From assembly GCA_037893245.1 (NCBI GenBank), contig JBAIAA010000599.1, positions 992,001 through 1,056,000 on the forward strand: a DNA stretch of 64,000 nt, read 5' to 3'. Under the pieces are notes generated by a model, which was not told where the DNA came from, ran no database searches, and worked only from the letters and a program-made list of their open reading frames with translations. Shown piece by piece: positions 37,843-50,796 of this stretch (position 1 is the first letter of the stretch; the number at the start of each line of letters is the position of its first letter). The translations under genes and the position numbers were made by a program. This DNA is from Crossaster papposus. Its lineage: Eukaryota > Echinodermata > Asteroidea > Velatida > Solasteridae.

Positions 37843-40290
37843 GCTGTCAATGTGCTGAGCAGAATAGTAAGTGTTCACACCACAGTGTGACTGAGAGCTG
37901 TCAATGTGCTGAATAGAATAGTGAGTGTTCTCATCACAGTACGACTGAGAGCTGTCAATGTGCAGAGCAGAATAGTGAGTGTTCACATCACAGTGTGACT
38001 GAGAGCTGCCAATGAGCTGAGCAGAATAGTAAGTGTTCACATCACAGTGTGACTGAGAGAGCAATCACTGTGCAGGGCAGAATAGTGAGTGTTCCCATCG
38101 CAGTGTTACAGAGAGCAGTCACTGTGCTGAGCAGAATAGTGAGTGTTCCCATCACAGTGTTACAGAGAGCAGTCACTGTGCTGAGCAGAATAGTGAGTGT
38201 TCCCATCACAGTGTGACTGTGAGAGCATTCACTGTGCTGAGCAGAAGAGTGAGTGTTCACATCACAGTGTGACTGAGAGCAGTCACTGTGCTGAGCAAAA
38301 TAGTGAGTGTTCCCATCACAGTGTGACTGAGAGCAGTCACTGTGCTAAACAGAATAGTGAGTGTTCCCATCACAGTGTGACTGAGAGCAGTCACTGTGCT
38401 GATCAGAATAGTGAGTGTTCACATCACTATGTGACTGAGAGCAGTTACTGTGCTGAGCAGAATAGTGAGTGTTCCCATCACAGTGTGACTGAGAGCAGTC
38501 ACTTGGCTGAGCAGAATAGTGAGTGTTTCCATTACAGTGTGACTGAGAGCTGTCAATGTGCTGAGCAGAATAGTAAGTGTTCGCATCACAGTGTGACTGA
38601 GAGCTGTCAATGTGCTGAGCAGAATAGTGAGTGTTCACATCACAGTGCGACTGAGAGCAGTCATTGTGCTGTGCACAAGAGTGAGTGTTCCCATCACAGT
38701 GTGACTGAGAGCAGTCACTGTGCTGATCAGAATAGTGAGTGTTCACATCACTATGTGACTGAGAGCAGTTACTGTGCTGAGCAGAATAGTGAGTGTTCCC
38801 ATCACAGTGTGACTGAGAGCAGTCACTTGGCTGAGCAGAATAGTGAGTGTTTCCATTACAGTGTGACTGAGAGCTGTCAATGAGCTGAGCAGAATAGTAA
38901 GTGTTCACATCACAGTGTGACTGAGAGAGCAATCACTGTGCAGGGCAGAATAGTGAGTGTTCCCATCGCAGTGTTACAGAGAGCAGTCACTGTGCTGAGC
39001 AGAATAGTGAGTGTTTCCATCACAGTGTTACAGAGAGCAGTCACTGTGCTGAGGAGAATAGTGAGTGTTCCCATCACAGTGTGACTGTGAGAGCAGTCAC
39101 TGTGCTGAACAGAATAGTGAGTGTTCCCATCACAGTGTGACTGAGAGCAGTCACTGTGCTGATCAGAATAGTTAGTGTTCACATCACTATGTGACTGAGA
39201 GCAGTTACTGTGCTGAGCAGAATAGTGAGTGTTCCCATCACAGTGTGACTGAGAGCAGTCACTTGGCTGAGCAGAATAGTGAGTGTTTCCATTACAGTGT
39301 GACTGTGAGAGCAGTCACTGTGCTGAGCAGAATAGTGAATGTTCCCGCCACAGTGTGACTGAGAGCAGTCACTTGGCTGAGCAGAATAGTGAGTGTTTCC
39401 ATTACAGTGTGACTGAGAGCTGTCAATGTGCTGAGCAGAATAGTAAGTGTTCGCATCACAGTGTGACTGAGAGCTGTCAATGTGCTGAGCAGAATAGTGA
39501 GTGTTCACATCACAGTGCGACTGAGAGCAGTCATTGTGCTGTGCACAAGAGTGAGTGTTCCCATCACAGTGTGACTGAGAGCAGTCACTGTGCTGATCAG
39601 AATAATGAGTGTTCACATCACTATGTGACTGAGAGCAGTTACTGTGCTGAGCAGAATAGTGAGTGTTCCCATCACAGTGTGACTGAGAGCAGTCACTTGG
39701 CTGAGCAGAATAGTGAGTGTTTCCATTACAGTGTGACTGAGAGCTGTCAATGAGCTGAGCAGAATAGTAAGTGTTCACATCACAGTGTGACTGAGAGAGC
39801 AATCACTGTGCAGGGCAGAATAGTGAGTGTTCCCATCGCAGTGTTACAGAGAGCAGTCACTGTGCTGAGCAGAATAGTGAGTGTTTCCATCACAGTGTTA
39901 CAGAGAGCAGTCACTGTGCTGAGGAGAATAGTGAGTGTTCCCATCACAGTGTGACTGTGAGAGCAGTCACTGTGCTGAACAGAATAGTGAGTGTTCCCAT
40001 CACAGTGTGACTGAGAGCAGTCACTGTGCTGATCAGAATAGTTAGTGTTCACATCACTATGTGACTGAGAGCAGTTACTGTGCTGAGCAGAATAGTGAGT
40101 GTTCCCATCACAGTGTGACTGAGAGCAGTCACTTGGCTGAGCAGAATAGTGAGTGTTTCCATTACAGTGTGACTGTGAGAGCAGTCACTGTGCTGAGCAG
40201 AATAGTGAATGTTCCCGCCACAGTGTGACTGAGAGCAGTCACTTCGCAAAGCAAAATAGTGAGTGTTCCATTCACAGTATGACTAAGAGC
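37065..40290. repeat. 3.2-kb block, first copy (repeated at about 42177-45458)
   Basis: From about 37545 the offset to the second copy is 5,168 bp; before that it is 5,112. The 56-bp step is one extra monomer in the second copy. It contains the 870-bp tandem duplication. Confidence 0.8.
38491..40230. repeat. 870-bp (16-monomer) tandem duplication
   Basis: 38491-39360 is followed by its copy 39361-40230 (13 monomers of 54 bp, 3 of 56 bp). Each contains CACTTGGCTGAG, TTCGCATCAC, TGTGCACAAGAG and AATAGTTAGTG in the same order. Confidence 0.85.
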
Positions 40291-41199
40291 AGTCACTGTG
40301 CTGAGCAAAATAGTGAGTGTTCCCATCACAGTGTGACTGAGAGCAGTCACTGTGCTGAACAGAATAGTGAGTGTTCCCATCACAGTGTGACTGAGAGCAG
40401 TCACTGTGCTGATCAGAATAGTGAGTGTTCCCATCACAGTGTGACTGAGAGCAGTCACTTGGCTGAGCAGAATAGTGAGTGTTTCCATTACAGTGTGACT
40501 GAGAGCTGTCAATGTGCTGAGCAGAATAGTGAGTGTTCACACCACAGTGTGACTGAGAGCTGTCAATGTGCTGAGTAGAATAGTGAGTGTTCTCATCACA
40601 GTACAACTGAGAGCTGTCAATGTGCAGAGCAGAATAGTGAGTGTTCACATCACAGTGTGACTGAGAGCTGTCAATGAGCTGAGCAGAATAGTAAGTGTTC
40701 ACATCACAGTGTGACTGAGAGAGCAATCACTGTGCAGGGCAGAATAGTGAGTGTTCCCATCGCAGTGTTACAGAGAGCAGTCACTGTGCTGAGCAGAATA
40801 GTGAGTGTTCCCATCACAGTGTTACAGAGAGCAGTCACTGTGCTGAGCAGAATAGTGAGTGTTCCCATCACAGTGTGACTGTGAGAGCATTCACTGTGCT
40901 GAGCAGAAGAGTGAGTGTTCCCATCACAGTGTGACTGAGAGCAGTCACTGTGCTGAGCAAAATAGTGAGTGTTCCCATCACAGTGTGACTGAGAGCAGTC
41001 ACTGTGCTGAACAGAATAGTGAGTGTTCCCATCACAGTGTGACTGAGAGCAGTCACTGTGCTGATCAGAATAGTGAGTGTTCACATCACTATGTGACTGA
41101 GAGCAGTTACTGTGCTGAGCAGAATAGTGAGTGTTCCCATCACAGTGTGACTGAGAGCAGTCACTTGGCTGAGCAGAATAGTGAGTGTTTCCATTACAG

Positions 41200-41932
41200 T
41201 GTGACTGAGAGCTGTCAATGTGCTGAGCAGAATAGTAAGTGTTCACATCACAGTGTGACTGAGAGCTGTCAATGTGCTGAGCAGAATAGTGAGTGTTCAC
41301 ATCACAGTGCGACTGAGAGCAGTCATTGTGCTGTGCACAAGAGTGAGTGTTCCCATCACAGTGTGACTGCGAGAGCAATCACTGTGCAGGGCAGAATAGT
41401 GAGTGTTTCCATCACAGTGTTACAGAGAGCAGTCACTGTGCTGAGGAGAATAGTGAGTGTTCCCATCACAGTGTGACTGTGAGAGCAGTCACTGTGCTGA
41501 ACAGAATAGTGAGTGTTCCCATCACAGTGTGACTGAGAGCAGTCACTGTGCTGATCAGAATAGTTAGTGTTCACATCACTATGTGACTGAGAGCAGTTAC
41601 TGTGCTGAGCAGAATAGTGAGTGTTCCCATCACAGTGTGACTGAGAGCAGTCACTTGGCTGAGCAAAATAGTGAGTGTTTCCATTACAGTGTAACTGTGA
41701 GAGCAGTCACTGTGCTGAGCAGAATAGTGAATGTTCCCGCCACAGTGTGACTGAGAGCAGTCACTTCGCAAAGCAAAATAGTGAGTGTTCCATTCACAGT
41801 ATGACTAAGAGCTGTCATTGAGCTGAACAGAATAGTGAGTGTTCCCACCACAGTGTGACTGAGAGCAGTCACTGTGCTGCGCAGAATAGTAAGTGTTCCC
41901 ATCACAGTGTGACTGTGAGAGCATTCACTGTG
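41200..41932. repeat. Copy B of the 33588-34320 block
   Basis: Matches copy A at offset 7,612. It carries its own ATTGAGCTGAACAG near 41817, a stop-creating change in the otherwise open plus frame. Confidence 0.8.
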
Positions 41933-42176
41933 CTGAACAGAATAGTGAGTGTTCCCATCACAGTGTGACTGCGAGGGCATTCACTGTGCAGAGCAGAATA
42001 GTGAGTGTTTCCATCACAGTGTGACTGAGAGCTGTCATTGTGCTGAATAGAATGGGGAGTGTTCCCACCACAGTGTGACTGAGAACAGTCACTGTGCTGA
42101 GCAGAATCGTGAGTGTTCCCGTCACAGTGTGACTGAGAGCTCTCACTGTGCTGAGCAGAATAGTGAGTGTTCCCAT

Positions 42177-45100
42177 CATAGTGTGACTGCGAGGTCATTC
42201 ACTGTGCATAGCAGAATAGTGAGTGTTCCCATCACAGTGTGACTGAGAGCAGTCACTGTCCTGAACAGAAAAGTGAGTGTTCCCATCACAGTGTGACTGA
42301 GAGCAGTCACTGTGCTGAGCAAAATAGTGAGTGTTCCCATCACAGTGTGACTAAAAGCAGTCACTGTGCTGAACAGAATAGTGAGTGTTCCCATCACAGT
42401 CTGACTGAGAGCTGTCAATGTGCTTAGCAGAATAGTAAGTGTTCACATCACCGTGTGACTGAGAGCAGTCACTGTGCTGAGCAGAATAGTGAGTGTTCCC
42501 ACCACAGTGTGACTGAGAGCAGTCACTGTGCTGAGCAGAATAGTAAGTGTTCCCATCACAGTGTGACTGTGAGAGCATTCACTGTGCTGAGCAGAATAGT
42601 GAGTGTTCCCACCACAGTGTGACTGAGAGCTCTCATTGTGCTGAGCAGAATAGTGAGTGTTCCCATCACAGTGTGACTGCGAGGGCATTCACTGTGCAGA
42701 GCAGAATAGTGAGTGTTTCCATCACAGTGTGACTGAGAGCTGTCATTGTGCTGAATAGAATGGGGAGTGTTCCCACCACAGTGTGACTGAGAACAGTCAC
42801 TGTACTGAGCAGAATCGTGAGTGTTCCCGTCACAGTGTGACTGAGAGCTGTCACTGTGCTGAGCAGAATAGTGAGTGTTCCCATCATAGTGTGACTGCGA
42901 GGGCATTCACTGTGCAGAGCAGAATAGTGAGTGTTCCCATCACAGTGTGACTGAGAGCAGTCACTGTCCTGAACAGAAAAGTGAGTGTTCCCATCACAGT
43001 GTGACTGAGAGCTGTCAATGTGCTGAGCAGAATAGTGAGTGTTCACACCACAGTGTGACTGAGAGCTGTCAATGTGCTGAATAGAATAGTGAGTGTTATC
43101 ATCACAGTACGACTGAGAGCTGTCAATGTGCAGAGCAGAATAGTGAGTGTTCACATCACAGTGTGACTGAGAGCTGTCAATGAGCTGAGCAGAATAGTAA
43201 GTGTTCACATCACAGTGTGACTGAGAGAGCAATCACTGTGCAGGGCAGAATAGTGAGTGTTCCCATCGCAGTGTTACAGAGAGCAGTCACTGTGCTGAGC
43301 AGAATAGTGAGTGTTCCCATCACAGTGTTACAGAGAGCAGTCACTGTGCTGAGCAGAATAGTGAGTGTTCCCATCACAGTGTGACTGTGAGAGCATTCAC
43401 TGTGCTGAGCAGAAGAGTGAGTGTTCACATCACAGTGTGACTGAGAGCAGTCACTGTGCTGAGCAAAATAGTGAGTGTTCCCATCACAGTGTGACTGAGA
43501 GCAGTCACTGTGCTGAACAGAATAGTGAGTGTTCCCATCACAGTGTGACTGAGAGCAGTCACTGTGCTGATCAGAATAGTGAGTGTTCACATCACTATGT
43601 GACTGAGAGCAGTTACTGTGCTGAGCAGAATAGTGAGTGTTCCCATCACAGTGTGACTGAGAGCAGTCACTTGGCTGAGCAGAATAGTGAGTGTTTCCAT
43701 TACAGTGTGACTGAGAGCTGTCAATGTGCTGAGCAGAATAGTAAGTGTTCGCATCACAGTGTGACTGAGAGCTGTCAATGTGCTGAGCAGAATAGTGAGT
43801 GTTCACATCACAGTGCGACTGAGAGCAGTCATTGTGCTGTGCACAAGAGTGAGTGTTCCCATCACAGTGTGACTGAGAGCAGTCACTGTGCTGATCAGAA
43901 TAGTGAGTGTTCACATCACTATGTGACTGAGAGCAGTTACTGTGCTGAGCAGAATAGTGAGTGTTCCCATCACAGTGTGACTGAGAGCAGTCACTTGGCT
44001 GAGCAGAATAGTGAGTGTTTCCATTACAGTGTGACTGAGAGCTGTCAATGAGCTGAGCAGAATAGTAAGTGTTCACATCACAGTGTGACTGAGAGAGCAA
44101 TCACTGTGCAGGGCAGAATAGTGAGTGTTCCCATCGCAGTGTTACAGAGAGCAGTCACTGTGCTGAGCAGAATAGTGAGTGTTTCCATCACAGTGTTACA
44201 GAGAGCAGTCACTGTGCTGAGGAGAATAGTGAGTGTTCCCATCACAGTGTGACTGTGAGAGCAGTCACTGTGCTGAACAGAATAGTGAGTGTTCCCATCA
44301 CAGTGTGACTGAGAGCAGTCACTGTGCTGATCAGAATAGTTAGTGTTCACATCACTATGTGACTGAGAGCAGTTACTGTGCTGAGCAGAATAGTGAGTGT
44401 TCCCATCACAGTGTGACTGAGAGCAGTCACTTGGCTGAGCAGAATAGTGAGTGTTTCCATTACAGTGTGACTGTGAGAGCAGTCACTGTGCTGAGCAGAA
44501 TAGTGAATGTTCCCGCCACAGTGTGACTGAGAGCAGTCACTTGGCTGAGCAGAATAGTGAGTGTTTCCATTACAGTGTGACTGAGAGCTGTCAATGTGCT
44601 GAGCAGAATAGTAAGTGTTCGCATCACAGTGTGACTGAGAGCTGTCAATGTGCTGAGCAGAATAGTGAGTGTTCACATCACAGTGCGACTGAGAGCAGTC
44701 ATTGTGCTGTGCACAAGAGTGAGTGTTCCCATCACAGTGTGACTGAGAGCAGTCACTGTGCTGATCAGAATAGTGAGTGTTCACATCACTATGTGACTGA
44801 GAGCAGTTACTGTGCTGAGCAGAATAGTGAGTGTTCCCATCACAGTGTGACTGAGAGCAGTCACTTGGCTGAGCAGAATAGTGAGTGTTTCCATTACAGT
44901 GTGACTGAGAGCTGTCAATGAGCTGAGCAGAATAGTAAGTGTTCACATCACAGTGTGACTGAGAGAGCAATCACTGTGCAGGGCAGAATAGTGAGTGTTC
45001 CCATCGCAAGGTTACAGAGAGCAGTCACTGTGCTGAGCAGAATAGTGAGTGTTTCCATCACAGTGTTACAGAGAGCAGTCACTGTGCTGAGGAGAATAGT

Positions 45101-45458
45101 GAGTGTTCCCATCACAGTGTGACTGTGAGAGCAGTCACTGTGCTGAACAGAATAGTGAGTGTTCCCATCACAGTGTGACTGAGAGCAGTCACTGTGCTGA
45201 TCAGAATAGTTAGTGTTCACATCACTATGTGACTGAGAGCAGTTACTGTGCTGAGCAGAATAGTGAGTGTTCCCATCACAGTGTGACTGAGAGCAGTCAC
45301 TTGGCTGAGCAGAATAGTGAGTGTTTCCATTACAGTGTGACTGTGAGAGCAGTCACTGTGCTGAGCAGAATAGTGAATGTTCCCGCCACAGTGTGACTGA
45401 GAGCAGTCACTTCGCAAAGCAAAATAGTGAGTGTTCCATCCACAGTATGACTAAGAGC
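42177..45458. repeat. 3.2-kb block, second copy
   Basis: Copy of 37065-40290, with its own 870-bp tandem pair at 43659-45398. A private change is ATCGCAAGGTTAC near 45003 for ATCGCAGTGTTAC. Confidence 0.8.
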
Positions 45459-45724
45459 AGTCACTGTGCTGAGCAGAATAGTGAATGTTCCCTTCACAGT
45501 GTGACTGAGAGCTGCCATTGTGCTGAACAGAATAGTGAGTGTTCCCACCACAGTGTGACTGAGAGCAGTCACTGTGCTGAGCAGAATAGTAAGTGTTCCC
45601 ATCACAATGTGACTGTGAGAGCATTCACTGTGCTGAGCAGAATCGTGAGTGTTCCCGTCACAATGTGACTGAGAGCTCTCATTGTGCTGAGCAGAATAGT
45701 GAGTGTTCCCATCACAGTGTGACT

Positions 45725-48700
45725 GAGAGCAGTCACTGTGCTGAGCAAAATAGTGAGTGTTCCCGTCACAGTGTGACTGAAAGCAGTCACTGTGCTGAAC
45801 AGAATAGTGAGTTTTCCCATCATAGTCTGACTGAGAGCTGTCAATGTGCTTAGCAGAATAGTAAGTGTTCACATCACCGTGTGACTGAGAGCAGTCACTG
45901 TGCTGAGCAGAATAGTGAGTGTTCCCACCACAGTGTGACTGAGAGCAGTCACTGTGCTGAGCAGAATAGTACGTGTTCCCATCACAGTGTGACTGTGAGA
46001 GCATTCACTGTGCTGAGCAGAATAGTGAGTGTTCCCACCACAGTGTGACTGAGAGCTCTCATTGTGCTGAGCAGAATAGTGAGTGTTCCCATCACAGTGT
46101 GACTGCGAGGGCATTCACTGTGCAGAGCAGAATAGTGAGTGTTTCCATCACAGTGTGACTGAGAGCTGTCATTGTGCTGAACAGAATGGGGAGTGTTCCC
46201 ACCACAGTGTGACTGAGAACAGTCACTGTGCTGAGCAGAATCGTGAGTGTTCCCGTCACAGTGTGACTGAGCGCTCTCAGTGTGCTGAGCAGAATAGTGA
46301 GTGTTCCCATCATAGTGTGACTGCGAGGGCATTCACTGTGCAGAGCAGAAGAGTGAGTGTTCCCATCACAGTGTGACTGAGAGCAGTCACTGTGCTGAAC
46401 AGAATAGTGAGTGTTCCCATCACAGTGTGACTGAGAGCTGTCAATGTGCTGAGCAGAATAGTAAGTGTTCACACCACAGTGTGACTGAGAGCTGTCAATG
46501 TGTTGAGTAGAATAGTGAGTGTTCCCATCACAGTACGACTGAGAGCTGTCAATGTGCAGAGCAGAATAGTGAGTGTTCACATCACAGTGTGACTGAGAGA
46601 GCAATCACTGTGCAGGGCAGAATAGTGAGTGTTCCCATCGCAGTGTTACAGAGAGCAGTCACTGTGCTGAGCAGAATAGTGAGTGTTCCCATCACAGTGT
46701 TACAGAGAGCAGTCACTGTGCTGAGCAGAATAGTGAGTGTTCCCATCACAGTGTGACTGTGAGAGCATTCACTGTGCTGAGCAGAAGAGTGAGTGTTCCC
46801 ATCACAGTGTGACTGAGAGCAGTCACTGTGCTGGGCAAAATAGTGAGTGTTCCCATCACAGTGTGACTGAGAGCAGTCACTGTGCTGATCAGAATAGTAA
46901 GTGTTCACATCACAGTGTGACTGAGAGAGCAATCACTGTGCAGGGCAGAATAGTGAGTGTTCCCATCGCAGTGTTACAGAGAGCAGTCACTGTGCTGAGC
47001 AGAATAGTGAGTGTTCCCATCACAGTGTTACAGAGAGCAGTCACTCTGCTGAGCAGAATAGTGAGTGTTCCCATCACAGTGTGGCTGTGAGAGCATTCAC
47101 TGTGCTGAGCAGAAGAGTGAGTGTTCCCATCACAGTGTGACTGAGAGCAGTCACTGTGCTGAACAGAATAGTGAGTGTTCCCATCACAGTGTGACTGAGA
47201 GCAGTCACTGTGCTGATCAGAATAGTGAGTGTTCACATCACTATGTGACTGAGAGCAGTTACTGTGCTGAGCAGAATAGTGAGTGTTCCCATCACAGTGT
47301 GACTGAGAGCAGTCACTTGGCTGAGCAGAATAGTGAGTGTTTCCATTACAGTGTGACTGTGAGAGCAGTCACTGTGCTGAGCAGAATAGTGCATGTTCCC
47401 GCCACAGTGTGACTGAGAGCTGTCCAAGTGCTGAGCAGAATAGTGAGTGTTCACATCACAGTGCGACTGAGAGCAGTCATTGTGCTGTGCACAAGAGTGA
47501 GTGTTCCCATCGCAGTGTTACAGAAAGCAGTCACTGTGCTGAGCAGAATAGTGAGTGTTCCCATCACAGTGTTACAGAGAGCAGTCACTGTGCTGAGCAG
47601 AATAGTGAGTGTTCCCATCACAGTGTGACTGTGAGAGCATTCACTGTGCTGAGCAGAAGAGTGAGTGTTCCCATCGCAGTGTTACAGAGAGCAGTCACTG
47701 TGCTGAGCAGAATAGTGAGTGTTCCCATCACAGTGTTACAGAGAGCAGTCACTGTGCTGAGCAGAATAGTGAGTGTTCCCATCACAGTGTGGCTATGAGA
47801 GCATTCACTGTGCTGAGCAGAAGAGTGAGTGTTCCCATCACAGTGTGACTGAGAGCAGTCACTGTGCTGAACAGAATAGTGAGTGTTCCCATCACAGTGT
47901 GACTGAGAGCAGTCACTGTGCTGATCAGAATAGTGAGTGTTCACATCACTATGTGACTGAGAGCAGTTACTGTGCTGAGCAGAATAGTGAGTGTTCCCAT
48001 CACAGTGTGACTGAGAGCAGTCACTTGGCTGAGCAGAATAGTGAGTGTTTCCATTACAGTGTGACTGTCAGAGCAGTCACTGTGCTGAGCAGAATAGTGC
48101 ATGTTCCCGCCACAGTGTGACTGAGAGCTGTCCAAGTGCTGAGCAGAATAGTGAGTGTTCACATCACAGTGCGACTGAGAGCAGTCATTGTGCTGTGCAC
48201 AAGAGTGAGTGTTCCCATCACAGTGTGACTGCGAGAGCAATCACTGTGCAGGGCAGAATAGTGAGTGTTCCCATCACAGTGTTACAGAGAGCAGTCACTG
48301 TGCTGAGGAGAATAGTGAGTGTTTCCATCACAGTGTGACTGTGAGAGCAGTCACTGTGCTGAACAGAATAGTGAGTGTTCCCATCACATTGTGACTGAGA
48401 GCAGTCACTGTGCTGATCAGAATAGTTAGTGTTCACATCACTATGTGACTGAGAGCAGTTACTGTGCTGAGCAGAATAGTGAGTGTTCCCATCACAGTGT
48501 GACTGAGAGCAGTCACTTGGCTGAGCAGAATAGTGAGTGTTTCCATTACAGTGTGACTGTGAGAGCAGTCACTGTGCTGAGCAGAATAGTGAATGTTCCC
48601 GCCACAGTGTGACTGAGAGCAGTCACTTCGCAAAGCAAAATAGTGAGTGTTCCATTCACAGTATGACTAAGAGCAGTCACTGTGCTGAGCAGAATAGTGA

Positions 48701-50345
48701 ATGTTCCCTTCACAGTGTGACTGAGAGCTGTCATTGTGCTCAACAGAATAGTGAGTGTTCCCACCACAGTGTGACTGAGAGCAGTCACTGTGCTGAGCAG
48801 AATAGTAAGTGTTCCCATCACAGTGTGACTGTGAGAGCATTCACTGTGCTGAGCAGAATCGTGAGTGTTCCCGTCACAATGTGACTGAGAGCTCTCATTG
48901 TGCTGAGCAGAATAGTGAGTGTTCCCATCACAGTGTGACTGAGAGCAGTCACTGTGCTGAGCAAAATAGTGAGTGTTCCCTTCACAGTGTGACTGAGAGC
49001 AGTCACTGTGCTGAACAGAATAGTGAGTGTTCCCATCACAGTCTGACTGAGAGCTGTCAATGTGCTTAGCAGAATAGTAAGTGTTTACATCACCGTGTGA
49101 CTGAGAGCAGTCACTGTGCTGAGCAGAATAGTGAGTGTTCCCACCACAGTGTGACTGAGAGCAGTCACTGTGCTGAGCAGAATAGTAAGTGTTCCCATCA
49201 CAGTGTGACTGTGAGAGCATTCACTGTGCTGAGCAGAATAGTGAGTGTTCCCACCACAGTGTGACTGAGAGCTCTCATTGTGCTGAGCAGAATAGTGAGT
49301 GTTCCCATCACAGTGTGACTGCGAGGGCATTCACTGTGCAGAGCAGAATAGTGAGTGTTTCCATCACAGTGTGACTGAGAGCTGTCATTGTGCTGAACAG
49401 AATGGGGACTGTTCCCACCACAGTGTGACTGAGAACAGTCACTGTGCTGAGCAGAATCGTGAGTGTTCCCGTCACAGTGTGACTGAGCGCTCTCACTGTG
49501 CTGAGCAGAATAGTGAGTGTTCCCATCATAGTGTGACTGCGAGGGCATTCACTGTGCAGAGCAGAAGAGTGAGTGTTCCCATCACAGTGTGACTGAGAGC
49601 AGTCACTATGCTGAACAGAATAGTGAGTGTTCCCATCACAGTGTGACTGAGAGCTGTCAATGTGCTGAGCAGAATAGTAAGTGTTCACACCACAGTGTGA
49701 CTGAGAGCTGTCAATGTGTTGAGTAGAATAGTGAGTGTTCTCATCACAGTACGACTGAGAGCTGTCAATGTGCAGAGCAGAATAGTGAGTGTTCACATCA
49801 CAGTGTGACTGAGAGAGCAATCACTGTGCAGGGCAGAATAGTGAGTGTTCCCATTGCAGTGTTACAGAGAGCAGTCACTGTGCTGAGCAGAATAGTGAGT
49901 GTTCCCATCACAGTGTTACAGAGAGCAGTCACTGTGCTGAGCAGAATAGTGAGTGTTCCCATCACAGTGTGACTGTGAGAGCATTCACTGTGCTGAGCAG
50001 AAGATTGAGTGTTCCCATCACAGTGTGACTGAGAGCAGTCACTGTGCTGGGCAAAATAGTGAGTGTTCCCATCACAGTGTGACTGAGAGCAGTCACTGTG
50101 CTGATCAGAATAGTAAGTGTTCACATCACAGTGTGACTGAGAGAGCAATCACTGTGCAGGGCAGAATAGTGAGTGTTCCCATCGCAGTGTTACAGAGAGC
50201 AGTCACTGTGCTGAGCAGAATAGTGAGTGTTCCCATCACAGTGTTACAGAGAGCAGTCACTGTGCTGAGCAGAATAGTGAGTGTTCCCATCACAGTGTGA
50301 CTGTGAGAGCATTCACTGTGCTGAGCAGAAGAGTGAGTGTTCCCA
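45725..50345. repeat. 4.6-kb segment, first copy (offset 5,072 bp)
   Basis: All landmarks in this stretch recur at +5,072 in 50797-55417, including the nested 708-bp pair and rare variants (GAGCGCTC, GTGTTGAGTAGAATAG, AAGATTGAG). A few point differences separate them, for example GACTGTCAGAG near 48064 against GACTGTGAGAG near 53136. Confidence 0.88.
46965..48223. repeat. 708-bp offset duplication inside the 46-mer HOR
   Basis: 46965-47515 recurs at 47673-48223. This lengthens the 45411-48626 interval from 2,508 to 3,216 bp. The same pair appears 5,072 bp downstream (52037-53295). Confidence 0.85.
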
Positions 50346-50796
50346 TCACAGTGTGACTGTGAGAGCATTCACTGTGCTGAGCAGAATAGTGAGTGTTCCC
50401 ACCACAGTGTGACTGAGAGCTCTCATTGTGCTGAGCAGAATAGTGAGTGTTCCCATCACAGTGTGACTGCGAGGGCATTCACTGTGCAGAGCAGAATAGT
50501 GAGTGTTTCCATCACAGTGTGACTGAGAGCTGTCATTGTGCTGAACAGAATGGGGAGTGTTCCCACCACAGTGTGACTGAGAACAGTCACTGTGCTGAGC
50601 AGAATCGTGAGTGTTCCCGTCACAGTGTGACTGAGCGCTCTCACTGTGCTGAGCAGAATAGTGAGTGTTCCCATCATAGTGTGACTGCGAGGGCATTCAC
50701 TGTGCAGAGCAGAATCGTGAGTGTTCCCATCACAGTGTGACTGAGAGCAGTCACTGTGCTGATCAGAATAGTAAGTGTTCACATCACAGTGTGACT

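Larger units (their letters stand above)
33370..45410. repeat. Mosaic satellite domain between the two clean HOR arrays
   Basis: The monomers here are the same types as in the 32-mer and 46-mer arrays, but no single unit repeats in register. It is assembled from overlapping duplications with offsets of 652, 708, 870, 5,168 and 7,612 bp, listed separately. TTCG markers are sparse and unevenly spaced (34153, 40243, 41765, 45411). Confidence 0.85.

Noticed and set aside
38197..38883. Plus-strand Cys/His-rich 18-residue repeats resembling a zinc-binding protein
   Set aside because: The HC...C.HH spacing does not fit a known zinc-finger pattern. It is the same repeat read in one frame, interrupted by frameshifts, with no start context, introns or conserved ends.
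43210..44100. Minus-strand open frame of 296 codons, the longest in the window, and hundreds of shorter ones on both strands
   Set aside because: They are by-products of a 54-bp repeat with three stop-free frames. Each 56-bp monomer shifts the frame, stops arise freely (CTTAGCAG, AGCTGTTAATG, CAATGAGCTGAG), and overlapping frames on both strands are equally open.
50346..50796. Inserted mobile element at the break between the two 4.6-kb copies
   Set aside because: The interval consists entirely of ordinary 54/56-bp monomers in the array orientation, with no terminal repeats or target-site duplication.
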